Assembly: GCA_012861695.1 (NCBI GenBank) | Contig: JAAOOA010000002.1 | Location: 19,196,303 to 19,260,302, forward strand | Length of the DNA stretch: 64,000 nt | Source of the DNA: Trematomus loennbergii | Taxonomy: Eukaryota; Chordata; Actinopteri; Perciformes; Nototheniidae | Direction of reading: 5' to 3' | Notes under the pieces: model-generated | What the model saw: the letters and a program-made list of their open reading frames with translations, nothing else | What the model was told of the DNA's origin: nothing | The model's database searches: none | Shown here: positions 1-11,010 of the stretch, one piece after another | Position numbering within the stretch: the first letter of the stretch is position 1 | How the letters are laid out: every line of letters begins with the position of its first letter | Made by a program: the position numbers and the translations under genes

Positions 1-262
1 CACACCAGCTCATCCTGTCTACATTCGCCAGCTCTGGATCTCCGGCTCTCCACGCCGGTGCTCCCTCCGTGCATCTCCGCACCTCCGTCTCCCCTGAGCT
101 ATCCAGCTCCACGTCTGTCTTCTCTGAGCTCCTCTCTACACCTTGCCTGTGCCGTGGTCAAATAAAGACTATTGTTTGACACTTCACCACTGTTTCCGTC
201 TAGTGTTTGCGTAGCGGGTTCTCTTCTCCAGTCACTTCTCGGGAAGCGTAACAGGAGCTGGA
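1..262 (+). repeat. Retroelement 3'-end/LTR-like segment
   Basis: Pyrimidine-rich sequence with an AATAAA signal near 163, ending in a GTAACAG tract just before the Gypsy-like gag remnant. A similar GTAACAG ending occurs near 2130. This suits the 3' part of a long terminal repeat, but the window starts inside it and no matching complete copy is present. The family is not identified. Confidence 0.35.
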
Positions 263-263
263 G

Positions 264-1112
264 ATCAGAAAGTTGGATGCAGACACAGCTTTCAGGATGC
301 GTCAGCTAGAGCTGCAGACAGGTTCAGTGGGATCCTCTTCGGGTACACAACCATTGTCAGGTTCTGATGCTCCTTTTGATGTTGGTAACAACATTCAGCT
401 GGTTCCAGTATTTCGTGAGTCTGAAGTTGAGTTGCATTGCTGCTGCTTTGCAATGGCCGAAAGATGTGTGAGCCATACTGTTACAGTGCAAGTTAGTTGG
501 TAAGGCTCAGATGGTTTGCTCTTCTCTTCCTGTTGAAGATAGTATTGTGTACGAAAAAGTTAAATGCGCTATTCTCAAAGTGTATGAGCTTGTGCCTGAG
601 GCTTATAGACAGGTTTTCGTGGCCTAAAGAAAACACCTGGCCAAACTTTTGTTGACTTGACAATGGAGAAGAGCAAGCTATTCAACGGATGGCGTAAGCC
701 GTAAGGCATCAAAGGCTGACGACTTAACTTCAGTTTGTGATCTCATAGTGCTGGAGGAGTTTAAAAACGGTGTCCCAGAACATACTGTTGTTCATTTAAA
801 TGAACGAAAAATAACCTCCTTGCAGCAGGCTGCCACTATGGCGGATGAGCTTGTGTTAATGCACAGTGGTGTTTTGGCTCAGAGCAATCCCCACCATGTT
901 TCTTTCCGGAAAGCTCATAACAGGCGTGCCACATTCTCATTCTGTTTCTCTTCCAGGACCCAAGAAAAGAGATTGTGTTTCTTTTGTCTTGACCCTGGTC
1001 ATCTAGTGGCAGAGTGTGTAGCTCGGAAGAAGCAGGTGGCAGCTTCCAAGCGGTCTATGGAAAAACCAAAAGGCCGGCACCCAGTTGCAATGCGAGTGGT
1101 GAGTTGCAGTTA
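264..1112 (+). pseudogene. Decayed Gypsy-like retrotransposon gag fragment
   Basis: Pieces of one Gag polyprotein can be followed through several frames. A first open segment (273-503) contains the start of the capsid region, related to the Gmr1/SCAN-type Gag found in fish Gypsy elements. A middle part (about 500-650) is readable only with frame changes. A last segment (748-1112) ends with a CCHC zinc knuckle of the form C-x2-C-x4-H-x4-C near 977-1020. Gag would package the element's RNA. Internal stops and frameshifts show it is dead. No protease or polymerase follows, because the sequence runs into LTR-like DNA and a MITE. Family assignment rests on recognised Gag pattern only. Confidence 0.7.
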
Positions 1113-2134
1113 AGTTCTGCGTCCGTCTGTGACAGTGCTGTGGGTGTGGAGTGGACCTGGCTCAGAGCGATGTGGATCTGTGTTCAGTGAGTGATGTGTG
1201 TATTCCATGTGATGTATGTGTTGCTCTGGTGTTGGCTGCTTGTGAGCAGTATAACGTGTGTTTTATGGGGGGGGGGTGTTATGTGCCGCAGTTGGTGCTT
1301 GTGTGTGCTTTTGTGTGTGTGACTCTCTCGCTCCCTGATTGTCTCCAGGTGCAGCCTCTCCCCCAGGTGCTCCCAATCCCTAATCAGGGCCTCCTTAAAG
1401 GACCTGAGGAAGCCTGCAGTGGTCTCTCTCCGTCTCCTCTGGCTGCATGTGTGCAGCATGTCTCTGGTGTTTCTCAATCGCGAGTAAAGCTGCTTCAGAG
1501 CCACTATTTCAAGCATACTACGTCATGGAGTGCTGCCAAAGTACTGTTCCAATCTCCAGCATACTTGGAAATCTACCGAGCCCGGCGTACTCCGTTTGGA
1601 GAAATATCAAGGCTGCACATGAGTAGACTCCGCGGTCTTAAAATCCCCACAATGCTTTGCGCACGGACCAATTTCCCCAAATCTGTGGCGGAAGATGTAA
1701 GGCGGGGCCTCTCATATGACGCACACCTGCACACTTGCTAGCGTGTTCCACTCTTCGTTTTCCGAATGCCAGGAAGTATTCTTGACTCGCTTCTGAAGCA
1801 AGATGCTCGGCAGACATTTGCTACCAAGCAAGCGTACTCGCGATTGAGAAACACCCGGTGTCTCTGTGTGAGGCCTGTATATTTGTGAATTATTAGATGT
1901 GCTCCAGTTTATCTTTGTGTATTGTTTCATTTAGTCACTTTCTTTTAACAGAAAGTTGTTCTTAGTTATTTAAGTTTGTTTTGCAAATTGGCTGGTGAGC
2001 CTCTTTTCTTTTTTATTAATTAAAACCTCACTTTGTGGCTTCAGCAGTCAGTTTCCTCTCCTCTTTCTCTCGCCCGGTTGTTTTTGGTGTTTTGTTACTT
2101 CCCTTTGTACCCCTAGTTAGGAGGGAACGTAACA
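1113..2134 (+). repeat. LTR-like/retroelement flank with nested MITE
   Basis: About 1 kb after the gag remnant with no convincing coding capacity. It contains a G-run, an AT-rich stretch with ATTAAA near 2017, and ends GGGAACGTAACAG, like the segment at the window start. It is split by the MITE at 1466-1855. Best read as a decayed LTR plus internal remnant. Confidence 0.35.
1466..1855. mobile_element. MITE family A, copy 1 (390 bp)
   Basis: Bounded by inverted ends GGTGTTTCTCAATCGCGAGTA and its exact reverse complement. A second copy lies at 7485-7867 with the same ends and similar interior. No coding capacity, so a non-autonomous DNA transposon. Target duplication is not clear: GTCTCT flanks the left end directly but lies four bases away on the right. 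Superfamily not assigned. Confidence 0.8.
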
Positions 2135-2319
2135 GACACCTAAACAATAAGCGACATTTTGACCGGAGAATTTTAGATTTCGGCTAACGGAAACTCTGCC
2201 GTGCGGGGGGGTCTGCTGGAGGCACCTGCTGGGTGCACTGTCCTGCGAGATACCGGGACCTGGCTCGAAACACTCGGAAACTGTTGTTGTTGTTGGCGAA
2301 ACACATCAGCAATGACGCG

Positions 2320-2552
2320 GGTGACACGGGGGTGAGCAGGAGAGGTGGGGAGAGGCGGGGCTATTGCGTCATCGTTATCAGAAAATGATCGTATAGGGCG
2401 TAGACACGGAGCCGTTTGGCCCCCCACCTTGGGACCCGTTATCGTTATCGTTATCTGCGTTTCCCTGTCGGCCTCGTGTGGCCGAACCGTCTATATGATA
2501 GAGAAGAACTGTAGCGGATACGACCGTTACCGTTCTCGTGTGGCTCCAGCCA
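2320..2552. repeat. Partial copy of the element at 27,437-28,299
   Basis: Shares with about 28,040-28,290 a GGTGAGCAG..GGCGGGGCTATTGCGTC tract, a GGACCCGTT..CG tract and a right end resembling CGTTCCCGTGGAGCC. Only the right part of the element is present, and it abuts the left arm of the large inverted repeat. Non-coding. Confidence 0.5.
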
Positions 2553-3165
2553 TAGTCACGACATTTAATCTATTGATTCGTGTTCACCAACACGATTTTC
2601 CCCTTTTTTTCGTGTCACACAGAACGATTTTAAAACCAATGTATTTCTATTGGTAGTATGTTTCGTGCCTGCACCACGTCTTTTTGTCCGGTCGGGTCTC
2701 GGAAGACCGGAAGCTGTGTGATTCATAAAAACATGTTCTTACTCAATATCAAGCCACGATTATTGTTTTTATTTTAAATCGTATAATGTCTGACTTTTTT
2801 TGCCATCCATGAGGAAAATAAATGGGGCTCAGAGCCTCAGAATACTGAAATCTGTATTTTTTTACTTTTGTTCCTTCAAATTTGTTATTCTTTTCTAAAT
2901 AACACACTGTTATTTACTCAACAATAACACACAATTATCCTTGTTTTAGTTATTTGTTTAATTCTATAATCTCTGGCTTTTTGGCCGTCCGTCAGGAACT
3001 GAATTTCAAAATAAAGTCACCGGAAACAGACGTAGGCGTCTTAGGGACATTTCGAGCATCATTGCGATACACACCCACTGAACTGATTACCCAATATCCT
3101 CAGCTATGGTTGAAGCTCTGTGATTGGATGTTTTAGCCGCAATGCACGTTGGAATTGCTTTGCCA
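2551..3165. repeat. Large inverted repeat, left arm segment 1
   Basis: Reads as the reverse complement of about 12,135-12,605. Shared landmarks include AGTCACGACATT at the outer edge, an ACCGGAAGCTGTGTG tract, a CCACGATTATTGTTTTTATTTTAAATCG tract given here only by position (about 2755-2790), and the CAATGCACGTTGG inner edge near 3139. About 120 bp near 2580-2700 is present only in this arm. Confidence 0.7.
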
Positions 3166-4218
3166 GGCAACAGTTTGGGGTGAAAACAGTATTTCCGGTC
3201 TCGAAGTTTGCATAGTAATCTGCAGTACTCAGTTTATCCTTGTTAATTACACAACATTGATTGGTTTAAATTGTGTACAATGCTTTTGTGTTTTCCCCCT
3301 TCGATTCGGAGAAACAAAGAATTTTTTCTGAGTTTAGAATGGCCAAAGACACTACACTCCCCATAATCCTCAGATATCGTTCTGCTCTGAAAGCCAGGCA
3401 TGACGGGTAATCTGTGACGTTTCGCTCTCTCAAAAGTTGGGCCATTTTGTCCTCATGCGCCAATGAGCAGCTCTCATAGGAAATAACGAGACCCCGCCTC
3501 CCACGCTGTAGCCAGTTCTTATCATCCATGCTACAGTCCCGTTGCTTGACAAACCCTGTGATTCATCTTCAAGCTCTGTCATTGGATGTTGGAGCGGCAG
3601 TGTGCCAAGGTGACGCCGAGCGTCAGACAGCTCTTTGAAATGGAATGAAACCTACAGTATGGCAGACTATCCAAAACTGGACTCGAATGGGTCCAGCCCC
3701 CCGCCAGAACTACACATGCTGGCTATTGTGTTTTGCAACATGTTCTATGGCACGTCTCTACTGGGAATTGTAGTTTTAAAAGACGTTTTTCCCACAATCA
3801 GAAGTTGCCAGTATTAAACTGTGTACAGCCCTGGAGGTTTAGGGGATAGGAAACACATTGGTGTTATCAAATTTAAAACATATAATTAATAAATGGGTGA
3901 AAATTGCTTGTGTCCATAATGGGCAGCATTAATATATACCCACATGACAGGTCATTGTTTCTTTGTAATTCTACTCCACTACAATTCAGAGGTTAACCTG
4001 GTATTTTTACTCCACTACATTTATTTTAGTTACTTTGCAGATTCTGATGAATGATGTGAAATATAAACAACCCTTAAATCAGACTTTAGTTACACCTGAG
4101 TAAAATTCAGGGAAGGTGATTGTCAAATGCCAACAATCAGGTGAGATATTTGATAGTTGGTGCTTGAGAAGACTAAACATTTATCTACAGCCATATCTAT
4201 GCCATTATATACAGTAAT
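3166..4218. other. Repeat-derived spacer, no gene seen
   Basis: Non-coding. It has no counterpart in the right arm of the inverted repeat, so it was inserted here or lost there. Around 3960-4050 there is a short dispersed motif (TACTCCACTACA twice). Open frames here are short and unlike any family I recognise. Confidence 0.4.
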
Positions 4219-4972
4219 TAGACCCTCCAGAAAACGCGATTATGCGATCGCATAATTTACCGCATAATCAGCAAAATAGCGCATATTTTTAAAAGGCCGC
4301 ATATTCTTAAAAGGTCGCATAATCCCCGCATTTTTCCACACAAAATTGAGGAGAAAAAAAAGTTAACGTGAAGTAGTGATGTCATCAGCTCGCGCAGGTA
4401 AACAACACCGTAGAGTGAATGTGTGGAACTCACACGAGAGAGAAAAGCAACAAGATCAGCGCCATATAGATTATTATATAGCCTACTATTATACTATTAT
4501 TATTATATACTATTATAATTATACTATTATTCGGCTCTGACCAAGATGAACAAATCAAATCCATCCCATTTGCCTACGAACATTTCTGCTAAAGACCGGG
4601 CAAAGCAGTACGCGAAAGTGGGGGGAAACTATTCTGCACCCCGTGCAACTGTGTGTTGGAACATACAAGATTGAAGCTGGTCAGATAACGAACGGGTAAA
4701 TGAAAACAGAATGAGGCGGAGGTGTGTGTGTGTGTATCATAGGAACTCTTTAAAAGGGCTTCCTTTCATTCAGTAGTAGCCTAGTAACAGGGTGTGGGAG
4801 AAGAATCACCTTTTTTCCGCCTCCCGCATATTTCGCAACTTTTCGCATATTTCCGCATATTTCGCAACTTCTCCGCATATTTCGCATAAAAACCCCGCAT
4901 GTTTAATCGCATAATCAAGGATTTTAGCCCGCATAATCAAGGATTTTAGCCCGCGTTTTTCTGGAGGGTCTA
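4219..4972 (+). mobile_element. hAT-like element with transposase N-terminal remnant (754 bp)
   Basis: Ends are TAGACCCTCCAGAAAA.CGCG and its reverse complement. AGTAAT flanks both sides directly (4213-4218 and 4973-4978), a probable target duplication, although hAT elements usually make 8 bp. The interior is rich in CGCATA/ATGCG repeats. Near 4545-4690 a frame-shifted stretch encodes a BED-type zinc-finger start like CGGBP1 and related hAT transposases, with a C-x2-C pair followed by a histidine. The rest of the transposase is missing, so it is non-autonomous. Confidence 0.75.
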
Positions 4973-4979
4973 AGTAATG

Positions 4980-5092
4980 TGTTTTTTCTGTATTTATTCC
5001 TAAAAAGTCTTTTAATTTGTTTTGTAAAGCACTTTGAATTGTCGCGTACAGAAAAGTGCTATATAAATAAACTTGCCTTGCCTTACAGATCC
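4980..5092 (+). mobile_element. L2-like LINE 3' tail
   Basis: Contains GCACTTTGAATTG, then AAGTGCTATATAAATAAAC and a TTGCC repeat tail. The same ending closes the LINE at 23,138-23,970 and its copies at 31,260 and 48,430. Only the 3' end is present. Confidence 0.7.
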
Positions 5093-5724
5093 CTATAAAG
5101 TATATTCATTACTCGTTAATTAAAAACTGTATATAATGGCTATTTTGCCCACACGTTCTCACTCCCAACCCGTCACATGTTGACGGACGGTCAGGGCCCC
5201 TCCCCGTCACTCTATTAGAGACAGGGTACCCCTTGAGAGTCAGTTTTCAACGGGCAGGGCGTCCCATAGACCTTCATAGACCTCCCATAGTGTAGATAAT
5301 AGACGCCATGAGAACGCTCCCCGACGGTCGGTTGTTATTGTCAATATTAATATAAATATTATTTATTTTTAATAGTCACACTCGATTTTTTGCCGATTTT
5401 CTTGTTGCCCCAGCTGGTTGACACCTTTTAGCAGAAACAAAGGCTACATTAATGTATTAAATCGATGTTAATCCATGTGTGTGGTTGTGGAATTAATGGA
5501 CGTGCCGTTGTGCGATTGCGTTGCCAGGCATTGTAGTTGCACAACGGCAACTACAACCCTAATTATATTTTAAAACATTTTAGAAGGCCTCACGAAATAC
5601 TTTAATGTAAATTAAAATGTAAATGTGAAGGGATGCGTGTAATGTGGTGATTGACATTATTCACCCACGGATCTATGGGTTGGGGGTATTGTTCCGCACA
5701 GACATTTTAGTTAACCGGACTTCC
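5093..5724. other. Dispersed-repeat spacer, no gene seen
   Basis: Contains a GC-rich block at about 5150-5330 (GTTCTCACTCCCAACCCGTC onward) that resembles a widespread non-coding fish repeat, then AT-rich DNA. No coding potential recognised. Confidence 0.35.
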
Positions 5725-6300
5725 TGTTGATGTGAAATCCGAAAACATTTTTTAAAAATAAAATAATACTTTATTCCGAGTTTGCTTGCTTTTCTCTTTG
5801 GAGGTCATCACATAACGGCATTGTAATACACGGTTCGGCTGCATTAAATATTACATATCTGCCGTAGTTTGCTATTTACAGTATAGAGCCCTGATGAGAA
5901 GACTTCTAGACAAATAGGAAGAACTGCCGCCTAAACTGAATATGTGACGTGGATCATAAATATATCAGCAATTAAACAAAATCTTCAATTTCTCTTCACA
6001 ATATAAGTCTCCTTGCAGCATCAATACTAATTCGGCTGACTTTTATATTTGATCCAATCGGTATATTTACACCATAATGGTGCAAAGCTGATAGAAAGGG
6101 ACACCTGGTGGTTATTGAAATGTATTATTTGTATTATTAGATATTAATAGGAGACACAGACAGACAAACTAATAAGGCTTTATTTAAACATTAAAGAATA
6201 CTTTAGGTTAAGGTCTTATTTTGAATAAGAAAAAAGCTTTGGGGTATAAATATTAAGCCTGACAAAGTACTAATATATTGCTTTCCTGCAATGTTAACTA
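5725..6300. repeat. Large inverted repeat, left arm segments 2 and 3
   Basis: 5725-6080 is the reverse complement of about 11,780-12,130, including CATAACGGCATTGTAATACA and a CGGCTGACTTTTATATTTGA tract. 6170-6300 is the reverse complement of about 10,014-10,158, including AAAGCTTTGGGG and TTGCTTTCCTGCAATGTTAA. Arm divergence is visible as scattered substitutions and small gaps. Confidence 0.75.
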
Positions 6301-7330
6301 CTGTATGTTTAAGCACTTATTTAGTGGGAATGCTGGTACAGCATTCCAACTATATGTTATTCTACGGACAAAATTATTATTATTCCGCCGGAATTTTGCA
6401 CCTCTTCTCCCCTGCATTCAACATCGCAGAAACTCCGTTCAAACATCAAAACGTTCAGCTCGGTCGGGAATCGATGGCTATTACTTTTATCATTCATAAC
6501 TTTCATAATTCCAGAGATACATCCCATAATTCATCACATTTTTAACCATTGAAGTCAATGGAGAAAATCTTCAGACTTGAACAATCTTCATGCGACTTCA
6601 ACTGCTAACTCTTCATTCATACTTTCACTCAGAAACCTCATTCTAACTTTAAAATGTTACACATCTTTCTGACATTATTCGTGTAACACAACTTTTAAAT
6701 CTGATTCTTACTTTTAGAGATATTAAACATTGTTCTGACCTTGGTAAAGAGGCTTTCTTCAGATCAGACTAGAGTGCGTGATGTCACAGCTAGAGGGTAG
6801 GAAATCTTGAAATTTGCCTTCATATCTTTTTTTTAAACTGCCATAATTCCCAAACCCTACATTCCTGAGACATAATCTTTCATGACAAACGTAGGAAAAC
6901 ATCTCGTAGCTTGAAAAGTGACAAATAATTAAGCAAAAAATAATTAAACAAAATGCCTCTTGAGGGCATGAAGTGACAAAAACTTTCAACATGTCTCCAT
7001 TAAAACCCATTGTAATTTCAGGCTGATATTTCCTCACAGCAGCAGCCGCACACCTTTAGTTAAACTGCCAAAGAGGCCACATTTTTAACCCGAAAGTACA
7101 CAAAAATTACACTTCAGATACTCAACTTCCTTGACATGCTTCACGTTTTGAAATTTCACAGATATCTGTTATGGTTCTTCCACAAAACATGTAAGAGGTT
7201 TATCTCTCATTCAGAACAATGCAAACCTTTGATCTCTACAGTGCTCGTTAGCTCAACTATAAACACCTGTGTAATGGAACACGATTATGTCATCACTCCA
7301 ACTGACAGCAGTCAGTTCTAACTGTTCATT
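6301..7330. other. Interior of composite repeat, no gene seen
   Basis: AT-rich DNA with CCGCCGGAATTTTGC and an ACCATTGAAGTCAATGG palindrome-like motif, typical of an abundant non-coding fish repeat. Short open frames overlap on both strands without recognisable domains. Confidence 0.35.
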
Positions 7331-7353
7331 TCATACTCACACTCTCTCTCTCT

Positions 7354-7390
<37 letters not shown>

Positions 7391-7484
7391 CACACACACA
7401 CTCTCTCTCTCTCTCTCTCTCTCTCAAACACACAGACACACACTCTCTCTCTCTTTCTCTCTCTCTCACAAACACACACTCTCT
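7331..7484. repeat. CT/CA microsatellite cluster
   Basis: Alternating (CT)n and (CA)n runs. They abut the second MITE A copy. Confidence 0.9.
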
Positions 7485-7867
7485 GGGTGTTTTCTCAATC
7501 GCGAGTAAAGCTGCTGCAGAGCCACTATTTCAAGCATACTACGTCATCGAGTGCCGCCGTAGTACTGTTCCAATCCCTAGCATACTTGGAAATCTATATC
7601 TACTTGGATAGTTTGGAGAAATATCGAGGCTGCACATGAGTAGACTTCGCGTCTTAAAATCCCCACAATGCTTTGCGCACCAATTTCCAAAATCTGTGGC
7701 GGAAAATGTAAGGCGGGGCCTATCATATGACGCACACCTGCACACTTGCTAGCCTGTTCCACTCTTTGTTTTCCAAATGTCAGGAAGTATTCTTGGCTCG
7801 CTTCTGAAGCAAGATGCTCGGCAGACATGTGCTACCAAGAAAGCGTACTCGCGATTGAGAAACACCC
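7485..7867. mobile_element. MITE family A, copy 2 (383 bp)
   Basis: Inverted ends GGGTGTTTTCTCAATCGCGAG and CTCGCGATTGAGAAACACCC. The interior matches 1466-1855 along its length, with small differences. It is inserted in a CT-repeat tract, so the TCTCT present on both sides cannot be told from the microsatellite itself. Non-coding. Confidence 0.8.
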
Positions 7868-7917
7868 TCTCTCTCACACACAGTCTCAGTCTCAGTCTCT
7901 GCTCCATTCAGCACTGG

Positions 7918-7918
7918 G

Positions 7919-7976
<58 letters not shown>
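7918..7976. repeat. (CT)n microsatellite
   Basis: An almost pure run of about 28 CT dinucleotides. Confidence 0.95.
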
Positions 7977-7978
<2 letters not shown>

Positions 7979-7980
<2 letters not shown>

Positions 7981-8560
7981 TGTTCCAAACGGCCCAAAAC
8001 TTCACAGGTTTGGTAACGATGCAGCCATCAACGCATCTAAGCGTATTATGGGGTGTCATCAAATGCCGTTGCAATGGCGACAGACCACTCGCCATGAAAC
8101 ACGATGTCGCTGTAAGTCCAATGGACATGGTCCAATCGTCCCCAATCTTCACTTGTATATCACCGGTGCATGCCTCAACAGCTCTACGCCAAATCTGAAA
8201 TCTCACCATATGCCGTTTCCATGGAAACGCATCCCTCGCCATAAAACACGATGTCCCTTTAACTCCTATGAAAATGTTCAAAAAGTGCTCAAAATTCACG
8301 TGTGCTAACAGTCCAGCCGTGAAGACATCTACGAGACAGTTTTGAGATTTCTTCAAATGCCGTTGCCATGGCAACACAATGCTCGCCATGAAACACGGTT
8401 TTCTCATAACTTCAGTCAAAATGCTTCAAACGGCCCAAAACTTCACAGGTTTGGTAACGATGCAGCCATCAACGCATCTAAGCGTATTATGGGGTGTCAT
8501 CAAATGCCGTTGCCATGGCGACAGATCATTCACCATCAAGTTAGTTCAAAAGTTTGCAGT
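7979..8560. repeat. 147-bp tandem repeat with three-monomer higher-order unit
   Basis: The core ATGCCGTT(G/T)C(C/A)ATGG begins at 8063, 8210, 8357 and 8504, an exact 147-bp step each time. It is followed by a (C/A)T(C/T)(G/A)CCAT(G/A)A(A/G) segment. Neighbouring monomers are only moderately alike, but the first and fourth, 441 bp apart, are nearly identical (compare 7981-8090 with 8422-8530). Because 147 is a multiple of three, a minus-strand frame stays open across 7973-8419 with a repeating 49-residue pattern. I read that as a by-product of the period. The array ends irregularly near 8545. Confidence 0.85.
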
Positions 8561-8764
8561 TCAAATATTCTGCTGCTTTTCCAAGCCTTTTTACTTTATT
8601 TTCTTCACTCATCACACATTCAAGCCCCCAGTGTTCATGTATCATTTCAATCTAAATTCTTCACTTTCTTCTTACACATTACATTTCAGCATAGCAGTTT
8701 AGCGTCAGCTTTTCAGCATAAAGCATTCCCACTAGCAATTTCTTCAGGAATTGCATTCTCTAGT

Positions 8765-8925
8765 TTTAACTGATATTATACATATGTATTATACTCTTAT
8801 AAGATGTATCTCGATAGTATAAGAAATGTGCAGAATACGACAGTTTAATGGTGGAGATATACACACATATTGATAGATGTCTTGTAATGCACTGTTGAGG
8901 AACCTGCGACCCAAGTTGTTCATCT
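8765..8925. repeat. Large inverted repeat, left arm segment 4
   Basis: Reverse complement of about 9848-10,005. Shared landmarks are TTAATGGTGGAGATATACAC and AACCTGCGACCCAAGTT. This is the innermost matching pair of the composite inverted repeat. Confidence 0.75.
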
Positions 8926-9847
8926 CTGACCTTGTCAGGTATTGAACATTCAATAAATAAAGAACACAGAATTATTAAATATAAAACACAGAATTTGTGT
9001 GACAGTGGCGAGCCGTGACTTTTATACCTAGGCCCTCTGACACCCCTATCTATCTATCGATTAGATTTATGATTCGAAAATAATAAAAGTAATGTAGACA
9101 TGGATTTGTTCAGCCGGATATTATCCGGCTGAACAAAACGTGCATTTATCTAACAGGTTCGTTTTCCACAGACCTTATTTCGAGCTATTACATCCATGAG
9201 AAATCCCATTGCTTTTCTGTCGAGGGAACCCGAGCGCAGCTTACTTCCGGGTTTTAGGACGCGTCACTGCACCACATGCATAAACCTCACAGCGGGTGGA
9301 ACTTGTCATAAAGTCCGTGAAAATAAAGCCCACCCATTTAGAGGGAAGATATGATTGGTCAATTGTACTGTCATTTGACATTACTCTCTCATTGAGTACT
9401 ATAGCTGGCCCTCTGTGAATGTACAGAGGGACCAACAAGCTCTCCGTCTTCACAGTAACTCGGAGAGACGGCATTTAACCATTCACATTCCAACAGAAAC
9501 TGAACAGGCAGATTTGATGGAATTTATTTCTTTGGAAATGTTATTTTAAATACAATTAAATCAAGTTATTTTGGTAAAACTAATGAAAAATGTAACAAAA
9601 AAAATATATAAAAAATAATATTGAAAAAATGTTTTTTTTAATGTTTTCAAATATTATTTTTTTGAATATCTTGACCCGTTCAAATCCAGTTTGGACAGTC
9701 TGTCGTGGTTCCATCCCATTTCAAAGTGCTGGTTGACGCTCGGCGTAACCCTCGGCGCACACTCAAACATCTTTTGCACATCCCTTTCAAGATTTTCTAA
9801 GGTTTATTGACATAATCATATACACAACTACGGTGCAGTTATGCAAT
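8926..9847. other. Central spacer of the inverted repeat, no gene seen
   Basis: Sequence between the two innermost arms. It includes a short perfect palindrome at 9105-9137 and a moderately GC-rich block at 9180-9480. A minus-strand frame at 9241-9474 has no recognisable domain. Confidence 0.35.
9105..9137. repeat. Perfect 16-bp-arm palindrome
   Basis: TTTGTTCAGCCGGATA, one T, then its exact reverse complement. It could form a hairpin in DNA or RNA. It lies between the innermost arms of the large inverted repeat but not at their midpoint. Confidence 0.85.
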
Positions 9848-10158
9848 GATGAAAAACTTGGGTCGCAGGTTCCTCAACAGTGCATTACAAGACATCTATC
9901 AATATGTGTGTATACCTCCACCATTAAACTGTCATATTCTGCACATTTCTTATACTATCTACATACATAAGAGTATAATTAATATGTATACTATCAGTTA
10001 AAATAAGTGCTTCAACATAGTTAACATTGCAGGAAAGCAATATATTAGACGTGAAGTACTTTGTCAGGCTTAATATTTATGTGTAGATACCCCCAAAGCT
10101 TTTTTCTTATTTAAAAGAAGACCTTAACCTAAAGTATTCTTTAATGTTTAAATAAAGG
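9848..10158. repeat. Large inverted repeat, right arm inner segments
   Basis: Reverse complement of 8765-8925 (9848-10,005) and of 6170-6300 (10,014-10,158). In the right arm the two segments are adjacent; in the left arm they are 2.4 kb apart, separated by inserted repeats. Confidence 0.75.
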
Positions 10159-11010
10159 TTAACCTGAGAAGCCCGAGAGACCTGGTACCGGGGCCCTCCC
10201 GCAACATCTTGCAGGAAACAGTGTCTGAGGGCATGTTCATTTAATAAACTGTGAATGTTTTATATCCATGTAATGGGAAAAAACTCATCTAACTGATCAT
10301 TTTTTTTTTTATTTAAAAACCCACAATGCTAACGCTCAGCCTCTGAATTAGCAACGAGCGAAAAATGCTAACAGATTACTGCACCAAAATTCACTCACAA
10401 AACCTTATTATTTATCTTTTCTGCACATCCAACACATCGATTCACATCGTGAGATGACACAGAATCGATGGGTACATACATTATCACTCTATGATACGAA
10501 CTCGCGACTTTATAAACAAAAGCAGACATCAAAACATGTGGCGTAGGTAGCTAAAAACGCTAACATTGTTTACCTGTGTCGTAGTCTGGTCAAAAGTGGT
10601 CTTCAATGGCATTAAAATGATAAAAACGTTTTTCAGAAAAAAAAATTCTAATAATCCATAAGCAATGAAACTGCTTTTCCGTTTCCAGATGTCAGAGCTA
10701 GAGATAGGTTCGCTCTGATGCGAAACTGCATGCGCGAAGCCCCCACCTTTTTTTTTACCATGTGTGTGAGTGGGAAAATTCCCCTTCGATTCTATTGGCT
10801 CTAACGGTCAGAAAGAGATGTCATTCACCAAAATCGACCAATGGGTTACAGAGAAACGGTAAAACCCCCATTTCCACCCAAATCATCTCAGAGGTGGAGT
10901 TTTTTTTGCTAAACCTCTCTAAAAAGGTAAAATGTCACTTGTCATTTGTTCTGGGAATGTCATTTTCGAGCCTGAGACCTGAAAAACAGGCTCAGGGCTA
11001 AACAGGTTAA
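10159..11010. mobile_element. TTAA-flanked MITE (852 bp, piggyBac-like)
   Basis: Starts TTAACCTGAGAAGCCCGAG and ends CTCAGGGCTAAACAGGTTAA, giving imperfect inverted ends beginning AACCTG and a TTAA at each border. TTAA duplication is typical of piggyBac-type (and Kolobok) elements. No transposase frame inside. It interrupts the right arm of the large inverted repeat. Confidence 0.65.
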
